Of a stretch of 24,126 bases of DNA, positions 14,719 to 22,135 are shown piece by piece. Every line of letters begins with the position of its first letter. The first letter of the stretch is position 1. The notes under the pieces were generated by a model. That model had not been told where the DNA came from and did no database searches. It saw only the letters and a program-made list of their open reading frames with translations. Origin of the DNA: an uncultured Peptostreptococcus sp. (GTDB taxonomy: Bacteria; Bacillota; Clostridia; Peptostreptococcales; Peptostreptococcaceae); NCBI GenBank assembly GCA_900759325.1, contig CAAEUW010000058.1, positions 1 to 24,126 on the forward strand, in the 5' to 3' direction. The translations under genes were made by a program, and so were the position numbers.

Positions 14719-14988
14719 ATGCTATCAGAAAACTTAAGTTTAGGACAATTAGTCAAGGCTTCCTGTGGAAGGGACGAGGGAAAGTACTTCTTTATAATAA
14801 AGCTAGTAGATGAATCCTTTGTTTTAATTTCGGACGGGAAGAGCAGGAAGCTAGACAAGCCAAAGCTTAAAAAAATCAAGCATTTAATTGTTGAAAAGTA
14901 CGTCAACGAAGAAATAAAAATGTTGTTGCAAAACGGAAATAAAATAACAGATTCTTATATAAGGGCAGAGTTAAATAAGTTAAAATAA
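14719..14988 (+). CDS. KOW domain RNA-binding protein, L14e-like
   Basis: An 89-residue protein of the L14e/KOW group commonly found between map and infA in Clostridia. It is presumed to bind RNA or the ribosome, but no specific role is established to my knowledge. The KOW-like N-terminal half shows LGQLVKASCGRDEGKYFFII, then a beta segment (SFVLISDGKSRKLDKPKLKK). The rest is a charged helical tail. AAGGAGGGG lies upstream of the ATG. infA follows after 33 bases. Confidence 0.85.
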   Translation: MLSENLSLGQLVKASCGRDEGKYFFIIKLVDESFVLISDGKSRKLDKPKLKKIKHLIVEKYVNEEIKMLLQNGNKITDSYIRAELNKLK

Positions 14989-15021
14989 ACTTAACTTGTG
15001 AAATGGAGGTTTGGTTAGTTA

Positions 15022-15240
15022 ATGGCCAAAAAGGATGTAATTGAATTAGAAGGTACAGTTTCTGAAACTCTACCAAACGCAATGTTTAAAGTTAAATTAG
15101 ATAATGGACATGAGGTTTTATGTCACATATCAGGAAAGCTAAGAATGAACTTCATAAGGATTCTCGAAGGAGATAAGGTGAATATAGAGCTTTCCCCTTA
15201 TGATCTTACGAGAGGAAGAATTACTTGGCGTAAGAAGTAG
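15022..15240 (+). CDS. infA: translation initiation factor IF-1
   Basis: IF-1 occupies the 30S A site during initiation and assists IF-2 and IF-3. It is a 72-residue S1/OB-fold protein with exact family length: MAKKDVIELEGTVSETLPNA, then HISGKLRMNFIRILEGD and YDLTRGRITWR. The ribosome site is ATGGAGG, with longer spacing than its neighbours. It lies between the KOW gene and rpmJ, the standard clostridial position. Confidence 0.99.
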   Translation: MAKKDVIELEGTVSETLPNAMFKVKLDNGHEVLCHISGKLRMNFIRILEGDKVNIELSPYDLTRGRITWRKK

Positions 15241-15269
15241 GCTATTTATAGTCTGAGGAGGGACAAATA

Positions 15270-15383
15270 ATGAAGGTTAGACCATCTGTAAAACCTATAT
15301 GCGAAAAGTGTAAGGTTATAAAGAGAAAAGGAAAAGTAATGGTAATCTGCGAAAACCCTAAGCACAAGCAGAAGCAGGGCTAA
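15270..15383 (+). CDS. rpmJ: 50S ribosomal protein L36 (bL36), zinc form
   Basis: A 37-codon gene with the complete sequence of bacterial L36: MKVRPSVKPICEKCKVI, then KGKVMVICENPKHKQKQG. Ligands C11, C14, C27 and H32 form the zinc site (C+ type). GAGGAGGG lies 5 bases before the ATG. L36 sits in the 50S near the base of the L7/L12 stalk and stabilises 23S rRNA packing. The 49-base gap to rpsM contains two small hairpins (CCAAA/TTTGG and ACATA/TATGT). Confidence 0.98.
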   Translation: MKVRPSVKPICEKCKVIKRKGKVMVICENPKHKQKQG

Positions 15384-15432
15384 GAATTACCAAAGTTTTG
15401 GAAATACATAATAATATGTAGGAGGTGCGAAT

Positions 15433-15801
15433 ATGGCAAGAATAGCTGGTGTAGACTTACCTAGAGAAAAAAGAGCAGAAATTGGCTTGACATATATATA
15501 TGGTATAGGTAGAGCTACTTCAAATGAAATATTAGCTAAAGCTGGTATAAACCCAGATACAAGAATAAAGGATCTATCTGAGGACCAGGTAAACGAGCTT
15601 AGAAGAATAATAGACGAAGACCATCTAGTTGAAGGTGATTTGAGAAGAGAGATTGCTCTAAACATCAAGAGACTAAGAGATATTAAATGCTACAGAGGTA
15701 TCAGACATGCTAAGGGCTTACCTCTAAGAGGACAGAAGACTAAGACTAATGCTAGAACTAGAAAGGGTCCTAGAAAGACTGTATCTCGTAAGAAGAAATA
15801 A
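15433..15801 (+). CDS. rpsM: 30S ribosomal protein S13 (uS13)
   Basis: S13 bridges the 30S head to the large subunit and its C-terminal tail contacts P-site tRNA. The 122-residue length fits; ARIAGVDLPREKRAEIGLTY, the helix-hairpin-helix region YGIGRATSNEIL and the basic tail KTNARTRKGPRKTVSRKKK are canonical. The ribosome site is TAGGAGGTG. It opens the alpha-operon portion, which here lacks rpsD. Confidence 0.99.
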   Translation: MARIAGVDLPREKRAEIGLTYIYGIGRATSNEILAKAGINPDTRIKDLSEDQVNELRRIIDEDHLVEGDLRREIALNIKRLRDIKCYRGIRHAKGLPLRGQKTKTNARTRKGPRKTVSRKKK

Positions 15802-15828
15802 ATAAAGTAGAGAAGGAGGTAAGTATAA

Positions 15829-16230
15829 ATGGCAAAAGGTAACAAGAAAGTAGTTCAGCGTGTAAGAAGAAGAGAACGTAAGAATATAGAACGTGGACAT
15901 GCACACATTCAGTCTACTTTTAATAATACAATAGTAACATTGACAGATGTACACGGAAATGCAATTTCTTGGGCGTCTTCAGGACAGTTAGGATTTAAGG
16001 GATCTAGAAAGGCTACTCCATATGCTTCTCAGATGGCAGCAGAAACTGCAGCAAAGGCAGCTATGGAACACGGTCTAAAAACTGTAGAAGTATTTGTTAA
16101 GGGTCCTGGTTCTGGTAGGGAAGCTGCTATCAGAGCTTTACAGGCAACTGGTCTTGAAGTTACAATGATTAAGGATGTTACTCCAATACCACACAATGGT
16201 TGCAGACCACCAAAGAGAAGAAGAGTGTAG
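15829..16230 (+). CDS. rpsK: 30S ribosomal protein S11 (uS11)
   Basis: S11 lies in the 30S platform near the Shine-Dalgarno duplex and E site. It has 133 residues with a basic lead (RVRRRERKNIERG) and the conserved core HIQSTFNNTIVTLTD, GSRKATPYASQMAAE and PIPHNGCRPPKRRRV. AAGGAGG precedes the ATG. The next gene is rpoA, not rpsD. Confidence 0.99.
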   Translation: MAKGNKKVVQRVRRRERKNIERGHAHIQSTFNNTIVTLTDVHGNAISWASSGQLGFKGSRKATPYASQMAAETAAKAAMEHGLKTVEVFVKGPGSGREAAIRALQATGLEVTMIKDVTPIPHNGCRPPKRRRV

Positions 16231-16264
16231 TATTGAGGTTAATTTCACCCTCAGTGGACCAATA
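16231..16264 (+). other. rpsK-rpoA gap with hairpin, rpsD absent
   Basis: TGAGG (16234-16238) pairs with CCTCA (16249-16253) around a 10-base loop. Alternatively TATTG (16231-16235) pairs with CAATA (16260-16264). This is where rpsD lies in many relatives. The ribosome site for rpoA just downstream is a poor AGGGGG, so an upstream structure could influence alpha-subunit synthesis. A hand-drawn weak stem. Confidence 0.25.
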
Positions 16265-16284
16265 TTTGTATAGGGGGTTTATCC

Positions 16285-17232
16285 ATGATAGAAATAGAAA
16301 AGCCAAAAGTTGATATTGTCGAGTTGAGCGAAGATTATAGATATGGTAAATTTGTTGTTGAACCATTGGAAAGAGGATTTGGTATTACTATAGGTAATGC
16401 ACTTAGAAGAATACTTTTATCATCCCTTCCAGGGGTAGCAGTTTATGCTGTGAGAATTGATGGAGTTCTTCATGAGTTCTCGACAGTACCTGGTGTAAAA
16501 GAAGATGTAACTGAGATGATTCTTTCCTTGAAAGAACTATCAGCGACAATCGATGGTGAGGAATCTAAAGTATTAAAGATTCAGGCAGTAGGACCTTGCG
16601 AGGTGACTGGAGCAGATATAATCTGCCCTCCAGAAGTTGAAATTATTAGCAAAGACCTTCACATAGCTACTTTGGATGAAAATGCAAAGTTGAATATGGA
16701 GATACATGTTAATAAGGGTAGGGGATACGTATCTGCTGAAGAAAACAAGAACGATAGTATGCCAATTGGTACATTGCCTGTAGATTCAATCTATACTCCG
16801 ATTGAAAAGGTGAGCTACCATGTTGAAAATACTAGAGTTGGACAGAAGACAGATTTCGATAAACTGACACTTGAAGTTTTGACAAATGGAAGTATTAATC
16901 CTCAGGAAGGAATGTCTCTAGCTGCGAAAGTACTAGAAGAGCATTTAAAATTGTTTATTGACTTGTCAGAGCATATAGGCAATGTTGAAATAATGGTAGA
17001 AAAAGAAGAGGACAAGAAAGAAAAAGTCCTTGAAATGACTATAGAAGAATTAGACTTGTCAGTTAGGTCATACAACTGCTTGAAGAGGGCAGGTATCAAC
17101 ACTGTTGAAGAACTATCAAACAAGTCTGAAGAAGATATGATGAAGGTTAGAAACTTAGGTAAGAAATCTCTTGAAGAGGTAATTCAGAAGCTAAATGAAT
17201 TAGACCTAAAGTTAAAGCCTAACGAAGAATAA
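16285..17232 (+). CDS. rpoA: DNA-directed RNA polymerase subunit alpha
   Basis: Alpha dimerises to nucleate RNA polymerase, and its C-terminal domain contacts UP elements and activators. It has 315 residues. The N-domain shows GFGITIGNALRRILLSSLPG; the linker is charged and acidic-basic (EKEEDKKEKVLEM, about 235-250); and the helix-hairpin-helix C-domain includes SVRSYNCLKRAGINTVEEL and RNLGKKSLEEVIQKL. The ribosome site (AGGGGG) is weaker than elsewhere in the operon. rplQ follows after 40 bases. Confidence 0.99.
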   Translation: MIEIEKPKVDIVELSEDYRYGKFVVEPLERGFGITIGNALRRILLSSLPGVAVYAVRIDGVLHEFSTVPGVKEDVTEMILSLKELSATIDGEESKVLKIQAVGPCEVTGADIICPPEVEIISKDLHIATLDENAKLNMEIHVNKGRGYVSAEENKNDSMPIGTLPVDSIYTPIEKVSYHVENTRVGQKTDFDKLTLEVLTNGSINPQEGMSLAAKVLEEHLKLFIDLSEHIGNVEIMVEKEEDKKEKVLEMTIEELDLSVRSYNCLKRAGINTVEELSNKSEEDMMKVRNLGKKSLEEVIQKLNELDLKLKPNEE

Positions 17233-17272
17233 TAATTTATTTGTTCAAAAATCACGTAAAGGAGGGACATAG

Positions 17273-17614
17273 ATGGCAACTTACCGTAAATTAGGACGTG
17301 AAACTGCTCACAGAAACTTAATGTTAAGAAACCTTGTGACTAGTTTACTAAGAGAAGGAAGAATAGAAACTACAGTTACTAGAGCAAAGGAAACTAGAAG
17401 AATGGCTGAAAAGATGATAACTCTTGCAAAAAGAGGAGATCTTCACGCTAGAAGACAGGTTCTTGCTTATGTAATAGACGAAACAGTAGTTAGTGACTTA
17501 TTCGAAAATATAGCACCAAAGTATGCTGAAAGAAATGGTGGATATACAAGAATAATAAAGAAGGGACCAAGAAGAGGCGATGCTGCTGAAATGGCATTCA
17601 TCGAATTAGTATAG
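17273..17614 (+). CDS. rplQ: 50S ribosomal protein L17 (bL17)
   Basis: L17 is a bacterial-specific 50S protein at the tunnel-exit face. It has 113 residues: YRKLGRETAHRNLMLRNLVT, then RIETTVTRAKETRRMAEKMI and GGYTRIIKKGPRRGDAAEMA. AAGGAGGG precedes the ATG. It is the last gene of the cluster, with a strong terminator 15 bases after its stop. In many Firmicutes the ECF transporter genes come next; here they are displaced. Confidence 0.99.
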   Translation: MATYRKLGRETAHRNLMLRNLVTSLLREGRIETTVTRAKETRRMAEKMITLAKRGDLHARRQVLAYVIDETVVSDLFENIAPKYAERNGGYTRIIKKGPRRGDAAEMAFIELV

Positions 17615-17629
17615 GTCTAAGAGATAAAT

Positions 17630-17679
17630 ATACCAGGCTTGTGGTTTAGTTAATAAAACCACAAACCTGGTATTTTTTT
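17630..17679 (+). terminator. terminator of the ribosomal protein operon
   Basis: ATACCAGG (17630-17637) plus TTGTGGTTT (17639-17647) pairs with AAACCACAA (17656-17664) plus CCTGGTAT (17666-17673). This is 17 pairs with one mismatch and an 8-base loop, followed by a T run to 17679. It is the only clear terminator seen between 3231 and here, implying one long transcription unit. Confidence 0.93.
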
Positions 17680-17817
17680 GTTTAAGGATTTGGACTCATT
17701 ATAGATGTCAGCCTACTAGACAAGGAATTAAAGTATAATATGCAGGTATTTAAAAAGGAAGGAAAAAAAGCTTAAAACCTTGTAAATAATATTAAGTCTA
17801 GAGTTTTTTTATCTATA

Positions 17818-17826
17818 TGTTATAAT
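17818..17826 (+). promoter_or_regulatory. extended -10 promoter for the SPFH/zinc-ribbon operon
   Basis: TGTTATAAT is a perfect extended -10. No good -35 is visible 17 bases upstream. The transcript would carry about 50 bases before the SPFH gene. A second TATAAT lies at 17734-17739 without a -35. The remainder of 17680-17883 shows nothing recognisable. Confidence 0.55.
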
Positions 17827-17883
17827 ATAAATAAATAAGAAAGAAATTTATCTAAAATTAATTGTAATATAAGGAGGTTTAAG

Positions 17884-19134
17884 ATGGGATTTATACAAGC
17901 AATTAAGGGAGCAGTAGGTGGAACTTTGGCAGACCAGTGGCTAGATTTTTATGGTCCAATGCCAGGGGTGAATCCAACCGTAGCTATCTACCCAGGAGTT
18001 CCTATGGGGACAAATAGGGGTAGAGGTGAAAACTACAAGGGTAATGACAATGTAATTACAAATGGAAGTAAGATAATAGTACCAGAGGGAACAGGTCTTG
18101 TGACAGTTCAGGAGGGTGCAATTACTGGTATAATAACTGAGCCAGGTGGATATATTTACAACAACCAGGATGTAAATTCAAAGTCTATATTCGCAGGAGA
18201 TGGTATTATAGACTCACTAGTAAAGTCATCTTGGGAAAAGTTCAAATTTGGTGGTATACCTGCGGCCAACCAGCTGATATTCTATGTAAACCTAAAGGAA
18301 ATACCAAACAATAAGTTTGGAACTCAGTCTGAGATTTATTGGGATGATGCCTTCTTTGGAACACAGGTAGGAGCCCTAACTAGGGGTACATACAGCCTTA
18401 GGATTGTAGACCCTATCCTATTTATAAAGAATTTTGTACCGGTTAAATACCTAACTTCGGGTGCAAGTCTCTTTGATTTCCAGGATATGGATAATGATGC
18501 TTCTGAACAGCTATTTAATGAAGTAGTATCAAGTCTTTCGGCGGCCTTTTCAATGTATACAAATGATCCTAGCAAGGGCAACCGTATCTCAAAAATCCAG
18601 TCAGACCAGATTGGCTTTGCCCAGTCCTTATCTGCTGCTGTAGAAGAGGGCTACCAGTGGAAGTCTACAAGGGGTCTAGAAATTGTAAAGACAGCGATTG
18701 TATCAATCGAATACGATGAAGATACTAAGCAGCTAATGAAGGATGTAAAGGCGGCAGATGCCCTAGCAGGAAGCAGGGGAGATTCATTTATGAAGCAGTC
18801 TGTAGCCAGGGGTATCCAGGCAGCTGGAGAAAAAGGTGGTGGAAATGGTATGGCCTTTATGGGAATGGGCATGAATGCAGCCATAAATACCATGAATGCT
18901 ATGGGCCAGTCAAATGAGCCAAGCTCTTACCAACCAAACTTCAACCAAAACCCACAGCCACAGCAGCCAGTACAGGAGCCAGTTCAGCAGCAGGCTCAAG
19001 ATCCAGGCCAGCCAGCTAGTCAGCAACCGGTAGATTCTACAGCCAAGCTAATAGAAATGAAAAAGCTATTGGATGCGGGTGTAATAACTGAAGAAGAATT
19101 CAAGAAAATAAGGTTTGACTTATTAGGAATATAG
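17884..19134 (+). CDS. SPFH domain protein with C-terminal SHOCT motif (YdjI-like)
   Basis: A 416-residue protein of the SPFH (stomatin/flotillin-type) group annotated in many genomes as virion-core-protein-like or YdjI. The start GFIQAIKGAVGGTLADQW and the segments FYVNLKEIPNNKFG and DAFFGTQVGALTRGTYS are typical. SPFH occupies about 20-300, then a Gly/Met/Ala stretch, a Pro/Gln-rich linker at about 340-387, and a SHOCT motif at 388-416 (LLDAGVITEEEFKKIRFDLL). There is no obvious membrane helix, so membrane association would come through a partner. B. subtilis YdjI acts with YdjG, YdjH and PspA at the membrane; here the YdjG-like gene follows after 13 bases but PspA is absent. The AAGGAGG ribosome site is good. 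Confidence 0.85.
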   Translation: MGFIQAIKGAVGGTLADQWLDFYGPMPGVNPTVAIYPGVPMGTNRGRGENYKGNDNVITNGSKIIVPEGTGLVTVQEGAITGIITEPGGYIYNNQDVNSKSIFAGDGIIDSLVKSSWEKFKFGGIPAANQLIFYVNLKEIPNNKFGTQSEIYWDDAFFGTQVGALTRGTYSLRIVDPILFIKNFVPVKYLTSGASLFDFQDMDNDASEQLFNEVVSSLSAAFSMYTNDPSKGNRISKIQSDQIGFAQSLSAAVEEGYQWKSTRGLEIVKTAIVSIEYDEDTKQLMKDVKAADALAGSRGDSFMKQSVARGIQAAGEKGGGNGMAFMGMGMNAAINTMNAMGQSNEPSSYQPNFNQNPQPQQPVQEPVQQQAQDPGQPASQQPVDSTAKLIEMKKLLDAGVITEEEFKKIRFDLLGI

Positions 19135-19147
19135 GAGTGTTTTAGTC

Positions 19148-20569
19148 ATGGGAGAGAGTATAAATAAGGGAAGAACAATAGCCAGTGATGATGGCCAAAA
19201 CAAGTGTCCCAAATGCGGTGCTACAGATATAAGCGTAAATCCCAAGACTGGCAAGCTGAGGTGTAACTTCTGTAGGTTTGAGTTTGAGCCAGACCTGGTA
19301 GAGGACAAGGGACCAGAGGACCTAGAAGGAACAAATATAGGGGCAGGGGCTAGCAAGATTGAAGAGGATGCCCAGGACATGGTCACCCTAAAATGTCAGT
19401 CCTGTGGTGCTGAGGTAGTTATAGACACGACATCATCTACCCAGGCCAGATGCCATTGGTGTAGGAATACCCTATCTATCAACAATCAGATTGCCAATGG
19501 AGCAGTTCCAGATGTAATCCTACCATTTAAGGTTACTAAGGAAGAGGCAAGAGATAGAATTACAAGCTTTGTAGGTAGGAGGAAGTTTTTTGCACATCCT
19601 AGATTTAGGAGGGAATTTACAACTGAAAATATAAGTGGTGTTTATCTTCCTTATATGATAGTGGACATGAAGGGCCATATGGAGCTTAGTGGTATTGGTG
19701 AGGTTACTGTTGGTGAATATAATGTAGGGTCTGATGACAAAAAGAGGATTGTCTATGATGTAGATGTATATAATGTATCTAGAAGCTTTGATATAGATAT
19801 TGATGATTTAACTATAGAATCTAGCTCAGACAAGCTAGATGTATCAAATAGGACAAAGACAAATAATATTATCAACTCTATCATGCCTTTTGATACAGAT
19901 AATGTGGTTAAGTATAATTCAAACTACCTAAAAGGCTTTACATCCGAGAAGAGGGATACAAATGTAGAAGACCTAAAGGACCTGTCGAACATACAGGCAT
20001 CTGATATAGCCAGATATTCGACAAATTCGACCCTAAACAAGTATGACAGGGGTGTTAGGTGGGACAAGGAAAGCTTTAATATAAGTGGCCAGTCTTGGAC
20101 TGCTGCTTATCTACCAGTTTGGCTATATTCCTATATGGAGACCAAGGGAAGCCAGAAGGTACTCCATTATGTCGCAGTAAATGCAAGGACTAAGGAGACT
20201 ATGGGAAGTGTTCCTATAAATATGGGAAGGCTGATATTTATGTCAGCAATAGTGGAGATATTTGGTATATTGATTGGCTTTATCTTATCTATGAGTCAGA
20301 CTAGAGATTCAGACTATACTTGGATATTCTACCTACTAGGTTTTATCTACTTTATGGTAATGTATATGAGGTACAGAAATTCAAATGCTAGGCATACCTA
20401 TGAACGAGAAACTAAATTCGAAATAAAGAATATGCAGACTAGTGACCAGAAGATAAGGACTATGCACGGTGTTGAATCAAGCTCAATGTCAGAGGCCAAC
20501 AACAAGCTATTAAAAGGAAAAAGATCGGCCTTTAACTTAGATGACTTTAGGGATATTATAGGCAAATAG
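19148..20569 (+). CDS. double zinc-ribbon membrane protein (YdjG-like)
   Basis: A 473-residue protein with two treble-cysteine zinc ribbons: C20, C23, C39, C42 (CPKCG...CNFC) and C83, C86, C102, C105 (CQSCG...CHWC). An all-beta middle region follows, then WTAAYLPVWLYSY and two hydrophobic helices at about 362-382 (LIFMSAIVEIFG) and 392-409 (WIFYLLGFIYFMVM), and a charged C-terminal tail. The layout matches TFIIB-type zinc-ribbon proteins of the YdjG kind, which in B. subtilis anchor the SPFH/PspA partners to the membrane. Lying 13 bases after the SPFH gene, it is almost surely cotranscribed and probably its membrane partner (inference). The ATG has only a weak GGAGTG site upstream, so coupling with the preceding gene is likely. 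Confidence 0.82.
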   Translation: MGESINKGRTIASDDGQNKCPKCGATDISVNPKTGKLRCNFCRFEFEPDLVEDKGPEDLEGTNIGAGASKIEEDAQDMVTLKCQSCGAEVVIDTTSSTQARCHWCRNTLSINNQIANGAVPDVILPFKVTKEEARDRITSFVGRRKFFAHPRFRREFTTENISGVYLPYMIVDMKGHMELSGIGEVTVGEYNVGSDDKKRIVYDVDVYNVSRSFDIDIDDLTIESSSDKLDVSNRTKTNNIINSIMPFDTDNVVKYNSNYLKGFTSEKRDTNVEDLKDLSNIQASDIARYSTNSTLNKYDRGVRWDKESFNISGQSWTAAYLPVWLYSYMETKGSQKVLHYVAVNARTKETMGSVPINMGRLIFMSAIVEIFGILIGFILSMSQTRDSDYTWIFYLLGFIYFMVMYMRYRNSNARHTYERETKFEIKNMQTSDQKIRTMHGVESSSMSEANNKLLKGKRSAFNLDDFRDIIGK

Positions 20570-20636
20570 GACGATTTAAGTCAGTATAAACTATGTGAAT
20601 ATAGGACCCAAAATACGAATATAGTACATAAGTATA

Positions 20637-20665
20637 AAGAAGACTAGCCATCGGCTAGTCTTCTT
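20637..20665. terminator. bidirectional terminator between convergent genes
   Basis: AAGAAGACTAGCC (20637-20649) pairs perfectly with GGCTAGTCTTCTT (20653-20665), 13 bp with a 3-base loop. On the minus strand it is followed by TTTATACTT, on the plus strand by CGTCTTT. The 3' half lies inside the last codons and stop of the minus-strand PsiE-like gene, so one palindrome serves both transcripts and also encodes protein. Confidence 0.8.
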
Positions 20666-21086
20666 CGTCTTTAAAGCTTGTTGATATATCATTCTTACGA
20701 TTAATTAGGAACCTCTGTATTAGGAATAGAAGACCTATTGATATCACGCCCAAAATAATATCTACCATACCGTGGTCCTTTGGTAAAAGGAGCATCTTTC
20801 TAGCTATACCATATAGAAGAACCTCTAATAGGGCAGAGTGCTTGTGTAGGGCAAGCATTATGGCAATCTCCACACCTATAACTAAAAGTAGTATTTGGGC
20901 AAAAATATAATTTAATTGCGAATAGTCTATAGGTTTGCTAAAATTGATTATATAAGTAGTAAAAATGATCCTAAGAGTATCGAATATGCCTAGAAAAACA
21001 GAAACTATAAGTATAAATGCTAGCAGGTATTCTAGGACAAAAGAAATAAACAGGATCGGTTTCTTTGCATCTTCTTTTTTTATCAT
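20655..21086 (-). CDS. PsiE-family (phosphate-starvation-inducible E-like) membrane protein
   Basis: A 143-residue protein with four hydrophobic segments. The start is ATG 21086 (MIKKEDAKKP), because AGGAGG lies 5 bases upstream; a longer frame from 21107 lacks a site. The segment VEIAIMLALHKHSALLEVLL followed by YGIARKMLL resembles the conserved core of the PsiE family, whose members are small membrane proteins of unclear function named for phosphate-starvation induction in E. coli. Its C-terminal tail is charged (FKDEED). It stands alone, convergent with the zinc-ribbon gene and divergent from the tandem small membrane proteins. Family membership is from memory of the motif. Confidence 0.65.
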   Translation of the reverse strand: MIKKEDAKKPILFISFVLEYLLAFILIVSVFLGIFDTLRIIFTTYIINFSKPIDYSQLNYIFAQILLLVIGVEIAIMLALHKHSALLEVLLYGIARKMLLLPKDHGMVDIILGVISIGLLFLIQRFLINRKNDISTSFKDEED

Positions 21087-21114
21087 AAATTCCTCCTGTA
21101 AACACAATACAACT

Positions 21115-21123
21115 ATTATAACA
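21115..21123 (-). promoter_or_regulatory. extended -10 promoter of PsiE-like gene
   Basis: Reading leftward, TGTTATAAT is a perfect extended -10, identical to the one before the SPFH gene. It lies about 30 bases from the start codon, giving a very short leader. The rest of the 21124-21281 intergenic region is A-rich; a TATAAT at 21202-21207 on the plus strand is a possible promoter for the next gene. Confidence 0.5.
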
Positions 21124-21281
21124 CAGGAAGACCTATAAAAAATATAGAAAAATTAAAAAATGCATAAGAAAAGTAATAAAAATAGATAAAAATTGGGGAA
21201 ATATAATAGATTTTGGTTTTTTGATTAGTAAAAATTGAAAAGAAACAGAAAAATATACCGTTTATAAATAAGGAGGTAGTC

Positions 21282-21620
21282 ATGTCTTTAGAAAAAAATG
21301 GAAATAAAAATTTAGAACACCTGGATAAGAAGGACCTTAAGCTTGAATCCGAGTTAGAAACTGATGATAAGGAAACTCGACTTGCGAGAGATGACGAGGG
21401 TCAGCTGAGTCCAGAAGAAAAAGAAGCTCTAGAGCGTAGAAAAATGGATGCTTTTTTGACTTTTACCTTTACTTTCTTATTAGAACTTGTGGTATTATTC
21501 TTTCTTAATAGAAGAGGCCTAATACCCCATACCTTGTTTGCCTTTATTATGACAGTTGTAGCATTTTTTGTGATCGGAACAATTGTAATAAAGGTCCTAG
21601 AAAAGTACTTTAAACTTTAG
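21282..21620 (+). CDS. small membrane protein of unknown function, tandem paralogue 1
   Basis: A 112-residue protein I do not recognise. Residues 1-55 are highly charged and likely cytosolic (MSLEKNGNKNLE, then SPEEKEALERRKMDAF). Two hydrophobic helices follow, at about 57-75 (LTFTFTFLLELVVLFFL) and 84-104 (LFAFIMTVVAFFVIGTIV), with a short loop RRGLIPH and a basic tail EKYFKL. The ribosome site AAGGAGG is 6 bases from the ATG. The next + gene encodes a protein of identical length and layout, clearly related at both ends. The hairpin-topology membrane anchor with a charged N-domain could be a regulator or scaffold, but no function is claimed. Confidence 0.75.
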   Translation: MSLEKNGNKNLEHLDKKDLKLESELETDDKETRLARDDEGQLSPEEKEALERRKMDAFLTFTFTFLLELVVLFFLNRRGLIPHTLFAFIMTVVAFFVIGTIVIKVLEKYFKL

Positions 21621-21733
21621 AGGTTAAAATTGCAAGTATAGTAAAAGAAATAAAATAGCTAGAAGGGTACTAAATAAACTAAAAGAATTGTGGTGAAAGT
21701 AAGAAGTTTTTTTATCAGAAATATGGAGGTGCT

Positions 21734-22072
21734 ATGTCTTTAGAAAAAAATGAAAATAAGAATTTAGAAATAAAGTATAAGGATGATATAAAGCAAGAAT
21801 CACCAGATTTAGACCACTATACTAAGGTCTTCAAGGGTGAAGACTCCCAACCAACTATGAGCCCGGAAGAAAAATCCAACTTGGAAAAGAGGAAGCTAAG
21901 GGCATGGAGAGTTTTGGGGTGGAATGGCTTTATATGGATTACGATAAGGATAGTCTTGTATAAGACTGGACTAGTGGCTATAACAGTAGCCAGTGATGTC
22001 ATATTTTTAATCTTGTATTTTATAAGCTTTTATATAGTTTTAAAGCTTGTGGAAAGGGCCTATGATCTCTAG
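21734..22072 (+). CDS. small membrane protein of unknown function, tandem paralogue 2
   Basis: A 112-residue paralogue of the preceding protein. It shares the opening MSLEKNENKNLE, with near-identical DNA over the first 36 bases, and the juxtamembrane SPEEKSNLEKRKLRAW. The two hydrophobic segments (about 60-77, WNGFIWITIRIVLY, and 83-105, VASDVIFLILYFISFYIVL) and the ending KLVERAYDL match in position, but the membrane residues have diverged. The acidic N-domain between is also different. GGAGG lies 5 bases before the ATG. No terminator separates the pair, so cotranscription is likely. Function unknown. Confidence 0.75.
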   Translation: MSLEKNENKNLEIKYKDDIKQESPDLDHYTKVFKGEDSQPTMSPEEKSNLEKRKLRAWRVLGWNGFIWITIRIVLYKTGLVAITVASDVIFLILYFISFYIVLKLVERAYDL

Positions 22073-22089
22073 GCCTAAATAATAACTAA

Positions 22090-22133
22090 TAAGGGCCACC
22101 CAAACACAATGTTGTGAAAAAGGGTGGCCCTTA
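22090..22133. terminator. bidirectional terminator, tandem paralogues versus EamA gene
   Basis: TAAGGGCCACCC (22090-22101) pairs with GGGTGGCCCTTA (22122-22133), 12 perfect GC-rich pairs. The loop itself holds a small CACA/TGTG stem. On the minus strand it is followed by TTAGTTATTATTT; on the plus strand no T run follows, so it is a better terminator for the minus-strand gene. Confidence 0.8.
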
Positions 22134-22135
22134 GC

